Assembly (NCBI GenBank): GCA_013375355.1
Contig: JABXJV010000296.1
Coordinates: forward strand, 1 to 12,203
Length of the DNA stretch: 12,203 nt
Direction: 5' to 3'
DNA from: Candidatus Helarchaeota archaeon
Lineage (GTDB): Archaea; Asgardarchaeota; Lokiarchaeia; Helarchaeales; JABXJV01
A program made the position numbers and the translations under genes. Positions 1 to 4,441 of this stretch are shown here, piece after piece (the first letter of the stretch is position 1; each line of letters opens with the position of its first letter). Below the pieces are notes generated by a model that searched no databases, was not told the origin of the DNA, and saw only the letters and a list, made by a program, of their open reading frames with translations.

Positions 1-1
1 A

Positions 2-490
2 CATAATCCATTTCTTTCAGAATTCTTCCAACAAGTAGATACCCCAGACTCTAGAATGAATATAATAGAAGGAGATCCTTGTGTTATTTTAGCTACTTCA
101 GGAATGCTTAATGGCGGTCCTTCTTTAGAATATCTTAAAATGTTAGCTGAGGATCCTAGAAACTACTTATTATTTGTTAGTTATCAAATCGAAGGAACTT
201 TAGGTAGAAGAATTCAAAAAGGATGGAGAGATATTCCAATAAAAGAAGTAAATGGTAGGAATAGAGTGATTCATTTAAAAATGGAAATAGCAATTAATGA
301 GGGTTTCTCAGGTCATTCTTCCAGGCAACAATTACTGGAATTTATAAGGAAGGTTCGTCCTAAACCAGAAAGAGTTATTACATGTCATGGAGAAGAAGCA
401 AAATGCCTTTCTTTGGCTAGTGCTATTCATAAGATTATTCGAGCTGAAACAAGAGCCCCTCAGAATATGGAAACTTTAAGATTGAAATAA
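2..490 (+). CDS. fttA: aCPSF1/FttA beta-CASP ribonuclease, C-terminal part (5' truncated by window edge)
   Basis: This is the C-terminal 162 residues of the archaeal CPSF73-like nuclease that cleaves nascent RNA with Spt4/5 and the polymerase to terminate transcription. The reading frame is open from base 2, so the methionine at 56 is internal. The visible part covers the end of the beta-CASP domain and the return of the metallo-beta-lactamase fold: the segment VILATSGMLNGGPSLEYL, then GFSGHSSRQQLL with a conserved His (beta-CASP motif B), then TCHGEEAKCLSLAS with the metal-linked His of motif C, and the family's typical ending APQNMETLRL. The KH domains and the HxHxDH metal site lie upstream of the window. 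The gene converges on sepF with one base between the stop codons. I am confident of the family; the RNase role is known from archaeal orthologues. Confidence 0.93.
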   Translation, partial: HNPFLSEFFQQVDTPDSRMNIIEGDPCVILATSGMLNGGPSLEYLKMLAEDPRNYLLFVSYQIEGTLGRRIQKGWRDIPIKEVNGRNRVIHLKMEIAINEGFSGHSSRQQLLEFIRKVRPKPERVITCHGEEAKCLSLASAIHKIIRAETRAPQNMETLRLK

Positions 491-491
491 T

Positions 492-896
492 CTAATAATT
501 AATTTGTAATTTTTCTTTCCAAATTTTTATACTGGGGCTTGGAGTCATTAGAATATATTTATCCCCTAATTGAGCGATTTCTCCCTCATGAATTTTTGAG
601 ATATAAGATAATTGATCTACAGCCCTTTTTAATTCTCGAAGTTTATTTTCTGGATTTTGAATAAAATGAGAAATATTTAAAATGACAATATTTCCTCCCT
701 TGAGTTCTGTTTGAATTGATGGTATGTCTGCCAACCCTAATAAAGGAAGTGCTTTAATATATTGTGATTTGGATTTTAATATTTTATAATTTCTAAATCT
801 AAATCTTCTCGAATTACCATTATTATTATCATTTTTTTCAGATGACTCTTCTCTTTTTCTTTTCAATAGTTTTTTGAAAAAATCAATTATTTTCAT
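492..896 (-). CDS. sepF: SepF-like cell division protein
   Basis: This 134-residue protein matches archaeal SepF (DUF552), the membrane anchor for the FtsZ ring. The first 14 residues (MKIIDFFKKLLKRK) form an amphipathic, lysine-rich helix suited to membrane binding. A low-complexity Glu/Asn/Arg linker follows (about 15-40). The conserved core (about 46-130) then shows YIKALPLLGLADI, GGNIVILNISHF, a predicted helix KLRELKRAVDQLSYI, and the typical end GEIAQLGDKYILMTPSPSIKIW. The length is normal for archaeal SepF. ATG is the start, with AAGGGTC about 7 nt upstream as a ribosome site. The gene is transcribed away from the PUA gene and towards aCPSF1. Its presence implies FtsZ-based division, but FtsZ itself is not in the window. 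Confidence 0.87.
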   Translation of the reverse strand: MKIIDFFKKLLKRKREESSEKNDNNNGNSRRFRFRNYKILKSKSQYIKALPLLGLADIPSIQTELKGGNIVILNISHFIQNPENKLRELKRAVDQLSYISKIHEGEIAQLGDKYILMTPSPSIKIWKEKLQINY

Positions 897-1051
897 AGTT
901 TCAGACCCTTAAAAGTTTCTAAATATAATCTCACTTGAGATTTATTTATACCATTAAATATAAGAAATAAAGTAATATCTAGATAGCATTTAGAAATTAT
1001 AAAATTAAAAAAGAGAGAAATATTTATTTTTCAAATGAGAGGCATTCAATT

Positions 1052-1558
1052 TTGACTTTCAAAATTCGAGAACGACATTTTCTTCGATCTAAATTAATTA
1101 AACAACTACGGGAAACAATAAAAAATAAATTTTTGTTAGAACCTGACCTCCTTATTCCAAAAAATAGTCAAGTTGAGCTGATTAAATCAGATGAAATTAA
1201 TCTTTATGTAGTTAATAAACAAGTAATGTTCATTGAATTTAAAGAAGAATTGCTTCCTTCAATTCAAGCCATGATAAGGGATCTAATTATTCTTCCTAAG
1301 GTCACGGTTGATAAAGGTGCAATCCCATATGTGACTAAAGGTGCTCAAGTAATGGTCCCAGGAATTACCGAAGTTGATCCAAATATAAAAAATGGTGATT
1401 ATGTTGTTATTGTTGATGAAACTCATAATAAACCCATTGCCATTGGTATAGCATTAATGGATTCAGAGCAAATAAAAAATAGTAATAAAGGTAAAGCAAT
1501 ACAAAACCTCCATTATGTTGGAGATAAAATTTGGACTTTCATTAAACAGTTAGATTAA
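1052..1558 (+). CDS. PUA-domain RNA-binding protein (MCT-1-like, DUF1947 + PUA)
   Basis: The 168-residue protein has an N-terminal pre-PUA domain (about 1-78, rich in charged residues; RERHFLRSKLIKQL) followed by a PUA domain (about 80-162). The PUA signature is clear: VDKGAIPYVTKGAQVMVPGI, then NGDYVVIVD, PIAIGIA, and the end KGKAIQNLHYVGDKIWTF. This domain order is that of the archaeal relatives of eukaryotic MCTS1, which helps recruit or recycle initiator tRNA at the ribosome. An RNA- or ribosome-binding role is inferred from that family. The start is TTG at 1052, after GAGAGG at 1037-1042; the nearby ATG at 1035 is out of frame. A candidate hairpin terminator follows about 30 nt after the stop. 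Confidence 0.85.
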   Translation: MTFKIRERHFLRSKLIKQLRETIKNKFLLEPDLLIPKNSQVELIKSDEINLYVVNKQVMFIEFKEELLPSIQAMIRDLIILPKVTVDKGAIPYVTKGAQVMVPGITEVDPNIKNGDYVVIVDETHNKPIAIGIALMDSEQIKNSNKGKAIQNLHYVGDKIWTFIKQLD

Positions 1559-1588
1559 AAGAAATTTGGGTTATAATGACTAGGATTT

Positions 1589-1613
1589 ATTGTTTGGACT
1601 TTGTGCAAACAAT
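1589..1613 (+). terminator. hairpin plus T-run after the PUA gene
   Basis: ATTGTTTG (1589-1596) and CAAACAAT (1606-1613) are perfect 8-bp inverted repeats around a 9-nt loop, and T-rich sequence follows directly. The site lies about 30 nt after the PUA stop codon. Archaeal termination depends mainly on the T-run and aCPSF1, so the hairpin's role is uncertain. Confidence 0.45.
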
Positions 1614-1706
1614 TTTTAATAATGTATTATAATGATTTTTATAGAAATTTAATTAAATTGAAAATCTAAAACTTTAAATTATAAAGACAGAAATCGTAAT
1701 ATTATA

Positions 1707-1720
1707 AAAGGTATAAAATA
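1707..1720 (+). promoter_or_regulatory. TATA/BRE promoter of the Sm-like/L37e pair
   Basis: AAAG followed by GTATAAAATA is a good archaeal BRE-TATA. A start of transcription about 25 nt downstream would leave a leader of roughly 55-60 nt before the TTG start at 1799. That leader is almost pure purine. Confidence 0.5.
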
Positions 1721-1798
1721 AAATTTAAAGACCAAAAATCGGAAAATAGAAAAGATTGAAGAAGAATAGAAGAAAATAGAGAAGAATGGAGTGTTTTT

Positions 1799-2044
1799 TT
1801 GATAAATAGCCAAAAACCATTGGATTTATTATCTAAATCATTAGATCAAAGAGTTCTAATTAAGCTTAAGGGCGGACGAGAACTTCGTGGAAAATTACGT
1901 GGATTTGATCAACATATGAATTTGGTTTTAGAAAACGCTGAGGAAGTTGTTTATGGTGACGAAGAGAACATTAAAAATCTTGGAACTATTATAGTCCGTG
2001 GAGATAATGTCATAATCATAAGTCCACCTCGAATTAAAGTATAA
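1799..2044 (+). CDS. Sm-like archaeal protein (Lsm/SmAP)
   Basis: This 81-residue protein is a single Sm fold. Sm motif 1 is KSLDQRVLIKLKGGRELRGKLRGFDQHMNLVLENAEE (about 14-50), with the F-D-x-H-M-N-L core that makes the RNA-binding loop. Sm motif 2 is GTIIVRGDNVIIISP (about 63-77), with the I-R-G-D signature. Sm-like proteins form rings of seven that bind U-rich RNA. The start is TTG, with GGAG 9 nt upstream; no better ATG is available. It is followed after 17 nt by L37e, the order seen in very many archaea, so the two are almost certainly one transcription unit. Confidence 0.94.
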   Translation: MINSQKPLDLLSKSLDQRVLIKLKGGRELRGKLRGFDQHMNLVLENAEEVVYGDEENIKNLGTIIVRGDNVIIISPPRIKV

Positions 2045-2061
2045 AAAAATAGTTGGTTGAA

Positions 2062-2247
2062 ATGGGAAAAGGGACTCCCTCTTTTGGAAAAAGAAATAAG
2101 AAGACCCATATACGATGTAGACGCTGTGGAAATCGCTCTTACCATGTACGGAATAAGACATGTGCTTCTTGCGGATTTGGTTCATCTAAGAGAATAAGAA
2201 GATATAACTGGCAGAATAAAAAGATAAACGGTTTTAGATTAAAGTAA
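2062..2247 (+). CDS. rpl37e: 50S ribosomal protein L37e
   Basis: A 61-residue zinc-binding protein of the large subunit. It begins [16 protein letters not shown], the family's standard N-terminus, so I chose ATG at 2062 over the in-frame TTG at 2053, which would add only MVE. Four cysteines in C-x2-C pairs (CRRC at about 19-22 and CASC at about 34-37) form the zinc ribbon. The rest is Arg/Lys-rich, ending [14 protein letters not shown]. It is co-transcribed with the Sm-like gene, and a T-run follows directly. Confidence 0.96.
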   Translation: MGKGTPSFGKRNKKTHIRCRRCGNRSYHVRNKTCASCGFGSSKRIRRYNWQNKKINGFRLK

Positions 2248-2253
2248 AATAGC

Positions 2254-2260
2254 TTTTTTT
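2254..2260 (+). terminator. T-run terminator after L37e
   Basis: Seven consecutive T on the coding strand begin 7 nt after the L37e stop codon. This is the usual form of an archaeal terminator. Confidence 0.55.
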
Positions 2261-2318
2261 ATTAAAAAATAATGATTTCTACCAAAAATAAAGTTGGGCC
2301 GGTAGATCAGTCTGGTAG

Positions 2319-2353
2319 ATTAAAATTTAAATAATTGATTGATTTAAGCCAAA
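2319..2353 (+). other. tRNA-Ala intron 1, D-arm position 22/23
   Basis: A 35-nt intron. Central helix UGGU (2313-2316):GCCA (2348-2351); bulges AG|A and AA|A; inner helix of five pairs, 2320-2324 with 2343-2347. The exon side of the helix includes invariant G18 and G19. Confidence 0.88.
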
Positions 2354-2368
2354 ATCGTCACGTTGGCA

Positions 2369-2397
2369 TCTCTAATTCATAAAGATTTAAGCTAAAT
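2369..2397 (+). other. tRNA-Ala intron 2, canonical position 37/38
   Basis: A 29-nt intron. Central helix UUGG (2363-2366):CUAA (2392-2395), with bulges CA|U and AU|U. The inner helix is weak (two pairs). Confidence 0.88.
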
Positions 2398-2493
2398 TCG
2401 TGAAGGTCCCGGGATCGAAGCCCGGCCGGTCCACCATCTTATATACTTTTTGTTATTTATAATTAAAAGGAAATTTGGGAGTAAATAGGAATA

Positions 2494-2597
2494 TGGGCGT
2501 GGCAGGAGTTGAACCTGCGATATCTGCCACGTCAAGGCAGCGTCATAACCATTGTCCACGAGTATCCGTTCGAAAAGCTCGCCTAGACCACACGCCC
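2494..2597 (-). tRNA. tRNA-Val(GAC), D-loop intron
   Basis: On the minus strand, acceptor GGGCGTG pairs with CACGCCC, followed by A73; no CCA is encoded. Anticodon arm CTGCC/TTGACGT/GGCAG gives anticodon GAC, and the T-arm is GCAGG/TTCAACT/CCTGC. The anticodon loop is uninterrupted. A 31-nt intron (2552-2582) splits the D-loop between G15 and T16; without it the D-arm is GTCTAGTGGTTATGAC, the same as in the other Val tRNA of this window apart from its last base. Mature length is 73 nt. It is transcribed away from the membrane-protein gene at 2724. Confidence 0.93.
2552..2582 (-). other. tRNA-Val(GAC) intron, D-loop position 15/16
   Basis: A 31-nt intron. Central helix GUCU (D-stem 10-13):GGAC near the intron's 3' end; bulges AG|G and AA|U; inner helix CGAG:CUCG. 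One extra unpaired U lies opposite the 5' bulge. Confidence 0.85.
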
Positions 2598-2723
2598 AAC
2601 TTATCCAACTTATCAATCATTAAAAATCATTAATCATTTTTAATTTTTATTAATTAAATTGAATAATCAAAATTAATAAATAAAAATTACTTTATTAAAC
2701 TAAAACAATTTGAAGGGCAAATA

Positions 2724-3278
2724 TTGGCAGTTCGTATTAATTGGAAGAACGTTGAAAACTTGAGTTATATTTTTTTCTCGTTTGCTGTTGCAGGTCTTAT
2801 CCAATTTGGCATTATTCTTTTCGCATTCTATTTTTTACCTATAATTAGCCCGTTTATCCTTATTCTCGTTCCCCTTGGAGCTACTTTTTTAAATTGCGGA
2901 AGCGCCATTTTGTTTGCGGAATTTTTCATTCAAAATCGTCACAAAAAAATTGTTCAGAAGAAATATAAAAAGCCTATAAGAGAATTGACCCCAGGTTTTG
3001 CACTATTAATCTCCAATTTTGTTATAATAGGGATGTCTTTACTCTTATTTTTTGCCGTAATCTATTTTTATATGCTTTATGTTCCTAATAACCAAATTCG
3101 ACAGATTCTTTTTGGCCTAGTTATTCCTATATTTAATATTAATGTCTATAATCTCCCAGCTTTTTTAAGTTTCATGGCTGCAGATCTAGGTAGCGCTGTA
3201 GCACCTTTTTTATTGGCTATCTTATTTGATATTTGGGGAAAACGTCCATTTAAAATTAAAAAACGTAAAACGTATTAA
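2724..3278 (+). CDS. uncharacterised four-helix membrane protein
   Basis: I do not recognise this 184-residue protein. It has four hydrophobic stretches long enough to cross the membrane: about 13-38, 42-68, 91-120 and 145-171. A basic, lysine-rich loop lies at about 70-88 and a very basic tail (RPFKIKKRKTY) closes the protein; by the positive-inside rule both would be cytoplasmic. No catalytic motif is visible. The TTG start at 2724 has GAAGGG about 7 nt upstream. The gene sits alone between tRNA genes, with tRNA-Val divergent on its left and tRNA-Phe convergent on its right, so the neighbours give no hint of its job. Base composition resembles the other coding regions here. Confidence 0.75.
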   Translation: MAVRINWKNVENLSYIFFSFAVAGLIQFGIILFAFYFLPIISPFILILVPLGATFLNCGSAILFAEFFIQNRHKKIVQKKYKKPIRELTPGFALLISNFVIIGMSLLLFFAVIYFYMLYVPNNQIRQILFGLVIPIFNINVYNLPAFLSFMAADLGSAVAPFLLAILFDIWGKRPFKIKKRKTY

Positions 3279-3353
3279 TTAGTAAAATATACCCTTTTTT
3301 AAAATTAGAGGTTTTGGCGCCGAGGGTGAGATTTGAACTCACGACAACTGGAT

Positions 3354-3368
3354 TTCAGACGCTTTTGC
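3354..3368 (-). other. tRNA-Phe intron 2, canonical position 37/38
   Basis: A 15-nt intron between G37 and A38. The central helix CUGA:UCUG has three of four pairs (U-U mismatch). Bulges are AG|G and AA|A. It is less clean than the others here; the G37 constraint supports this placement. Confidence 0.75.
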
Positions 3369-3383
3369 CTTCAGTCCAGCGCT

Positions 3384-3398
3384 AACGGGTCTTTTTAT
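3384..3398 (-). other. tRNA-Phe intron 1, D-arm position 22/23
   Basis: A 15-nt intron. Central helix CGGG:CCCG is four Watson-Crick pairs and uses G18/G19. Bulges are AG|A and UU|A. Its short loop is close to the minimum for a BHB intron. Confidence 0.87.
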
Positions 3399-3505
3399 CT
3401 CCCGATCTAAGCTACCTCGGCTTTTATTTATACTAATATTTTTTCATATTTAATTTTTTTTAATTACTTTTATTTTTATTAAAAGATACTTAAGGATGAA
3501 TTAAA

Positions 3506-3582
3506 TGGCGGGCTCGACGGGATTTGAACCCGCGACCATCGGGTTAAAAGCCCGGTGCTCTACCATCCTGAGCTACGAGCCC
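3506..3582 (-). tRNA. tRNA-Lys(UUU)
   Basis: Minus strand, no intron. Acceptor GGGCTCG/CGAGCCC, G73, encoded CCA. D-arm GCTC/AGGATGGTA/GAGC, anticodon loop CTTTTAA (anticodon UUU), T-arm GCGGG/TTCAAAT/CCCGT. The outermost anticodon-stem pair, 27-43, is a C-A mismatch. tRNA-Lys(UUU) is a known substrate of the U34 thiolation enzyme encoded at 5794. Confidence 0.96.
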
Positions 3583-3643
3583 ATATTATATTTTAAGAAA
3601 ATTTTTGGCGCCCCTGCCGGAATTTGAATCCGGGTCCTGGGAG

Positions 3644-3661
3644 TTCTGTTGTATTTTTCAT
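3644..3661 (-). other. tRNA-Asp intron 2, canonical position 37/38
   Basis: An 18-nt intron. Central helix CUGU (32-35):ACAG, four Watson-Crick pairs; bulges CA|A and AA|C; two inner pairs. Confidence 0.9.
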
Positions 3662-3686
3662 TGACAGTCCCAGATGATAAGCCGTA

Positions 3687-3713
3687 ATTTGCAAGACCTT
3701 ATTTAAGATCCTT
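3687..3713 (-). other. tRNA-Asp intron 1, D-loop position 15/16
   Basis: A 27-nt intron. Inner helix of eight pairs (AGGATCTT:AAGGTCTT, with G-U). Central helix GUGU:GCAA has three pairs plus a G10-A juxtaposition; bulges AG|A and AU|U. The exact edges depend on the expected D-loop length. Confidence 0.78.
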
Positions 3714-3884
3714 CTACACTACAGAGGCTCGATTTTATATTATTATCTTATTGATACTAATATTTAACTTTTTAAAAATGATTTATATTATTTAAATTTT
3801 CTTCAACTCTTTTTAATCATCTAATAGTTCAATTTAAAAATTTCAATTACTAAGATTATAACAATAAGTCCTCCGGTAGCTTAG

Positions 3885-3904
3885 AAGCGTTTTTCGCTGA
3901 GAAA
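3885..3904 (+). other. tRNA-Tyr intron 1, D-loop position 15/16
   Basis: A 20-nt intron. Inner helix AGCG:CGCU around a T5 loop; central helix GCUU (D-stem 10-13):GAGA, three pairs plus G10-A; bulges AG|A and AA|U. Confidence 0.85.
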
Positions 3905-3927
3905 TCTGGTAGAGCGCTGGGCTGTAG

Positions 3928-3994
3928 ATATTATCGCATGATAGAAAAGGAAAGAAATTCTATTGATGAAATCATGCCAGCCTTATCAACAGAT
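3928..3994 (+). other. tRNA-Tyr intron 2, canonical position 37/38, 67 nt
   Basis: Central helix CUGU (3922-3925):ACAG (3989-3992), four Watson-Crick pairs; bulges AG|A and AU|A. Inside, GCATGAT (3936-3942) pairs perfectly with ATCATGC (3970-3976), and ATAGAA can pair with TTCTAT in the enclosed part, giving a long hairpin. Confidence 0.9.
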
Positions 3995-4016
3995 ACCCAG
4001 AGATCGCTAGTTCGAA

Positions 4017-4046
4017 CTGTTGATATAGACTTTATCAGCAAGGAAT
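4017..4046 (+). other. tRNA-Tyr intron 3, T-loop position 59/60
   Basis: A 30-nt intron. Inner helix of eight pairs, TGTTGATA (4018-4025):TATCAGCA (4033-4040). Central helix UUCG (54-57):AGGA, three pairs plus G57-A; bulges AA|C and AU|U. Removal restores the standard T-loop TTCGAAT. Confidence 0.86.
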
Positions 4047-4065
4047 TCCGGCCCGGAGGACCATC

Positions 4066-4070
4066 TTTTT
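4066..4070 (+). terminator. T-run after tRNA-Tyr
   Basis: Five T two bases after the encoded CCA, in pyrimidine-rich sequence. This is a plausible terminator before the convergent tRNA-Arg gene. The 4071-4165 gap shows nothing else. Confidence 0.4.
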
Positions 4071-4165
4071 CTCCTCAGTATATTAAACCAACGTTATCAA
4101 ATGAAATATAAGTTGGATTATATTGCGTTGAATAAATAAAGATATTTGAAAGATTAATAGAAAAG

Positions 4166-4240
4166 CGGACTCGGAGGGATTTGAACCCTCGATACCTGGC
4201 TCCGAAGGCCAGTGCCTTATCCATGCTAGGCTACGAGTCC
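4166..4240 (-). tRNA. tRNA-Arg(UCG)
   Basis: Minus strand, no intron. Acceptor GGACTCG/CGAGTCC, G73, no encoded CCA. D-arm GCCT/AGCATGGATA/AGGC, anticodon arm CTGGC/CTTCGGA/GCCAG (anticodon UCG), variable loop GTATC, T-arm GAGGG/TTCAAAT/CCCTC. All stems are fully paired and the length is 75 nt. Confidence 0.96.
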
Positions 4241-4441
4241 ATAAATATAAATATTTTTCATCAAAATAATATTAACAAATTATTCTATAACAAATTTTTT
4301 TTTCATAAGAAAGCGTGTATAATTTAAATAAATCTCTTCTTATTTAATAGTTATATTTTCAAGAGAATATGTAATTAAAAAATTATTCTATCCTATTGAG
4401 CGTGAGAAGAGCTGAATGGTTTTCAACTACAACCAATAAGT

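Larger units (their letters stand above)
2296..2436 (+). tRNA. tRNA-Ala(GGC), two introns
   Basis: Acceptor GGGCCGG pairs with CCGGTCC and contains the G3:U70 wobble that defines tRNA-Ala. A73 and an encoded CCA follow. The T-arm is CCGGG/ATCGAAG/CCCGG. After removing introns 2319-2353 (position 22/23) and 2369-2397 (37/38), the D-arm reads GATC/AGTCTGGTA/GATC and the anticodon arm TCACG/TTGGCAT/CGTGA, with anticodon GGC. The mature length is 74 nt plus CCA. Both junctions have a 4-bp central helix and 3-nt bulges: UGGU:GCCA for the first and UUGG:CUAA (one G-U) for the second. The gene follows L37e on the same strand. Identity is certain; intron edges are read by eye. Confidence 0.95.
3315..3421 (-). 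tRNA. tRNA-Phe(GAA), two 15-nt introns
   Basis: Minus strand. Acceptor GCCGAGG pairs with CCTCGGC, followed by G73 and CCA; the T-arm is GTGAG/TTCAAAT/CTCAC. The anticodon region gives CTGGA/CTGAAGA/TCCAG with variable loop TTGTC, which is the archaeal tRNA-Phe pattern, anticodon GAA. Introns of 15 nt each lie at 3384-3398 (22/23) and 3354-3368 (37/38). Removing them gives D-arm GCTT/AGATCGGGA/GAGC and a mature length of 74 nt plus CCA. G73 is odd, as archaeal tRNA-Phe normally has A73. The second junction is placed using the expected G37. Confidence 0.92.
3606..3728 (-). tRNA. tRNA-Asp(GUC), two introns
   Basis: Minus strand. Acceptor GCCTCTG pairs with CAGGGGC (one G-U pair), then G73 and CCA. 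T-arm CCGGA/TTCAAAT/TCCGG. Introns at 3687-3713 (15/16) and 3644-3661 (37/38) are removed to give anticodon arm TGGGA/CTGTCAC/TCCCA (anticodon GUC) and an 11-nt D-loop, AGTACGGCTTA. The variable loop has four bases (GGAC), as I recall for other archaeal tRNA-Asp. Mature length is 75 nt plus CCA. C38, the base that Dnmt2 enzymes methylate in tRNA-Asp of other organisms, is the first base of the exon after intron 2. Confidence 0.93.
3870..4063 (+). tRNA. tRNA-Tyr(GUA), three introns
   Basis: Acceptor CCTCCGG pairs with CCGGAGG and gives the C1:G72 pair used by archaeal TyrRS; A73 and an encoded CCA follow. Three insertions are removed: 3885-3904 (15/16, 20 nt), 3928-3994 (37/38, 67 nt) and 4017-4046 (59/60, 30 nt). 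The result is D-arm GCTT/AGTCTGGTA/GAGC, anticodon arm CTGGG/CTGTAGA/CCCAG (anticodon GUA), variable loop AGATC and T-arm GCTAG/TTCGAAT/CCGGC. Mature length is 74 nt plus CCA. The T-stem has one A-C mismatch (52-62) and one G-U pair. More than a third of the gene body is the anticodon intron. Identity is firm because the conserved blocks fall into place only with all three introns removed. Confidence 0.93.

Noticed and set aside
2053..2061. TTG at 2053 as the L37e start
   Set aside because: It would add MVE before the family's standard N-terminus [11 protein letters not shown], and no ribosome site precedes it.
1928..2185. Antisense frames over the Sm-like and L37e genes
   Set aside because: Both sense genes are certain; the antisense products have no recognisable features.
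2392..2616. 74-codon minus-strand frame over tRNA-Ala exon and tRNA-Val
   Set aside because: It overlaps both tRNA genes; its sequence is simply translated tRNA.
3928..3994. Box C/D or H/ACA guide RNA inside the tRNA-Tyr intron
   Set aside because: TGATGA (box C-like) and a terminal ACA are present, but no CTGA box D or proper hairpin-hinge layout can be found.
2296..4240. The tRNA cluster as a decayed or pseudogene array
   Set aside because: All six interrupted genes regain complete, correctly sized tRNAs when BHB-compatible introns are removed, and stems and identity bases are preserved.
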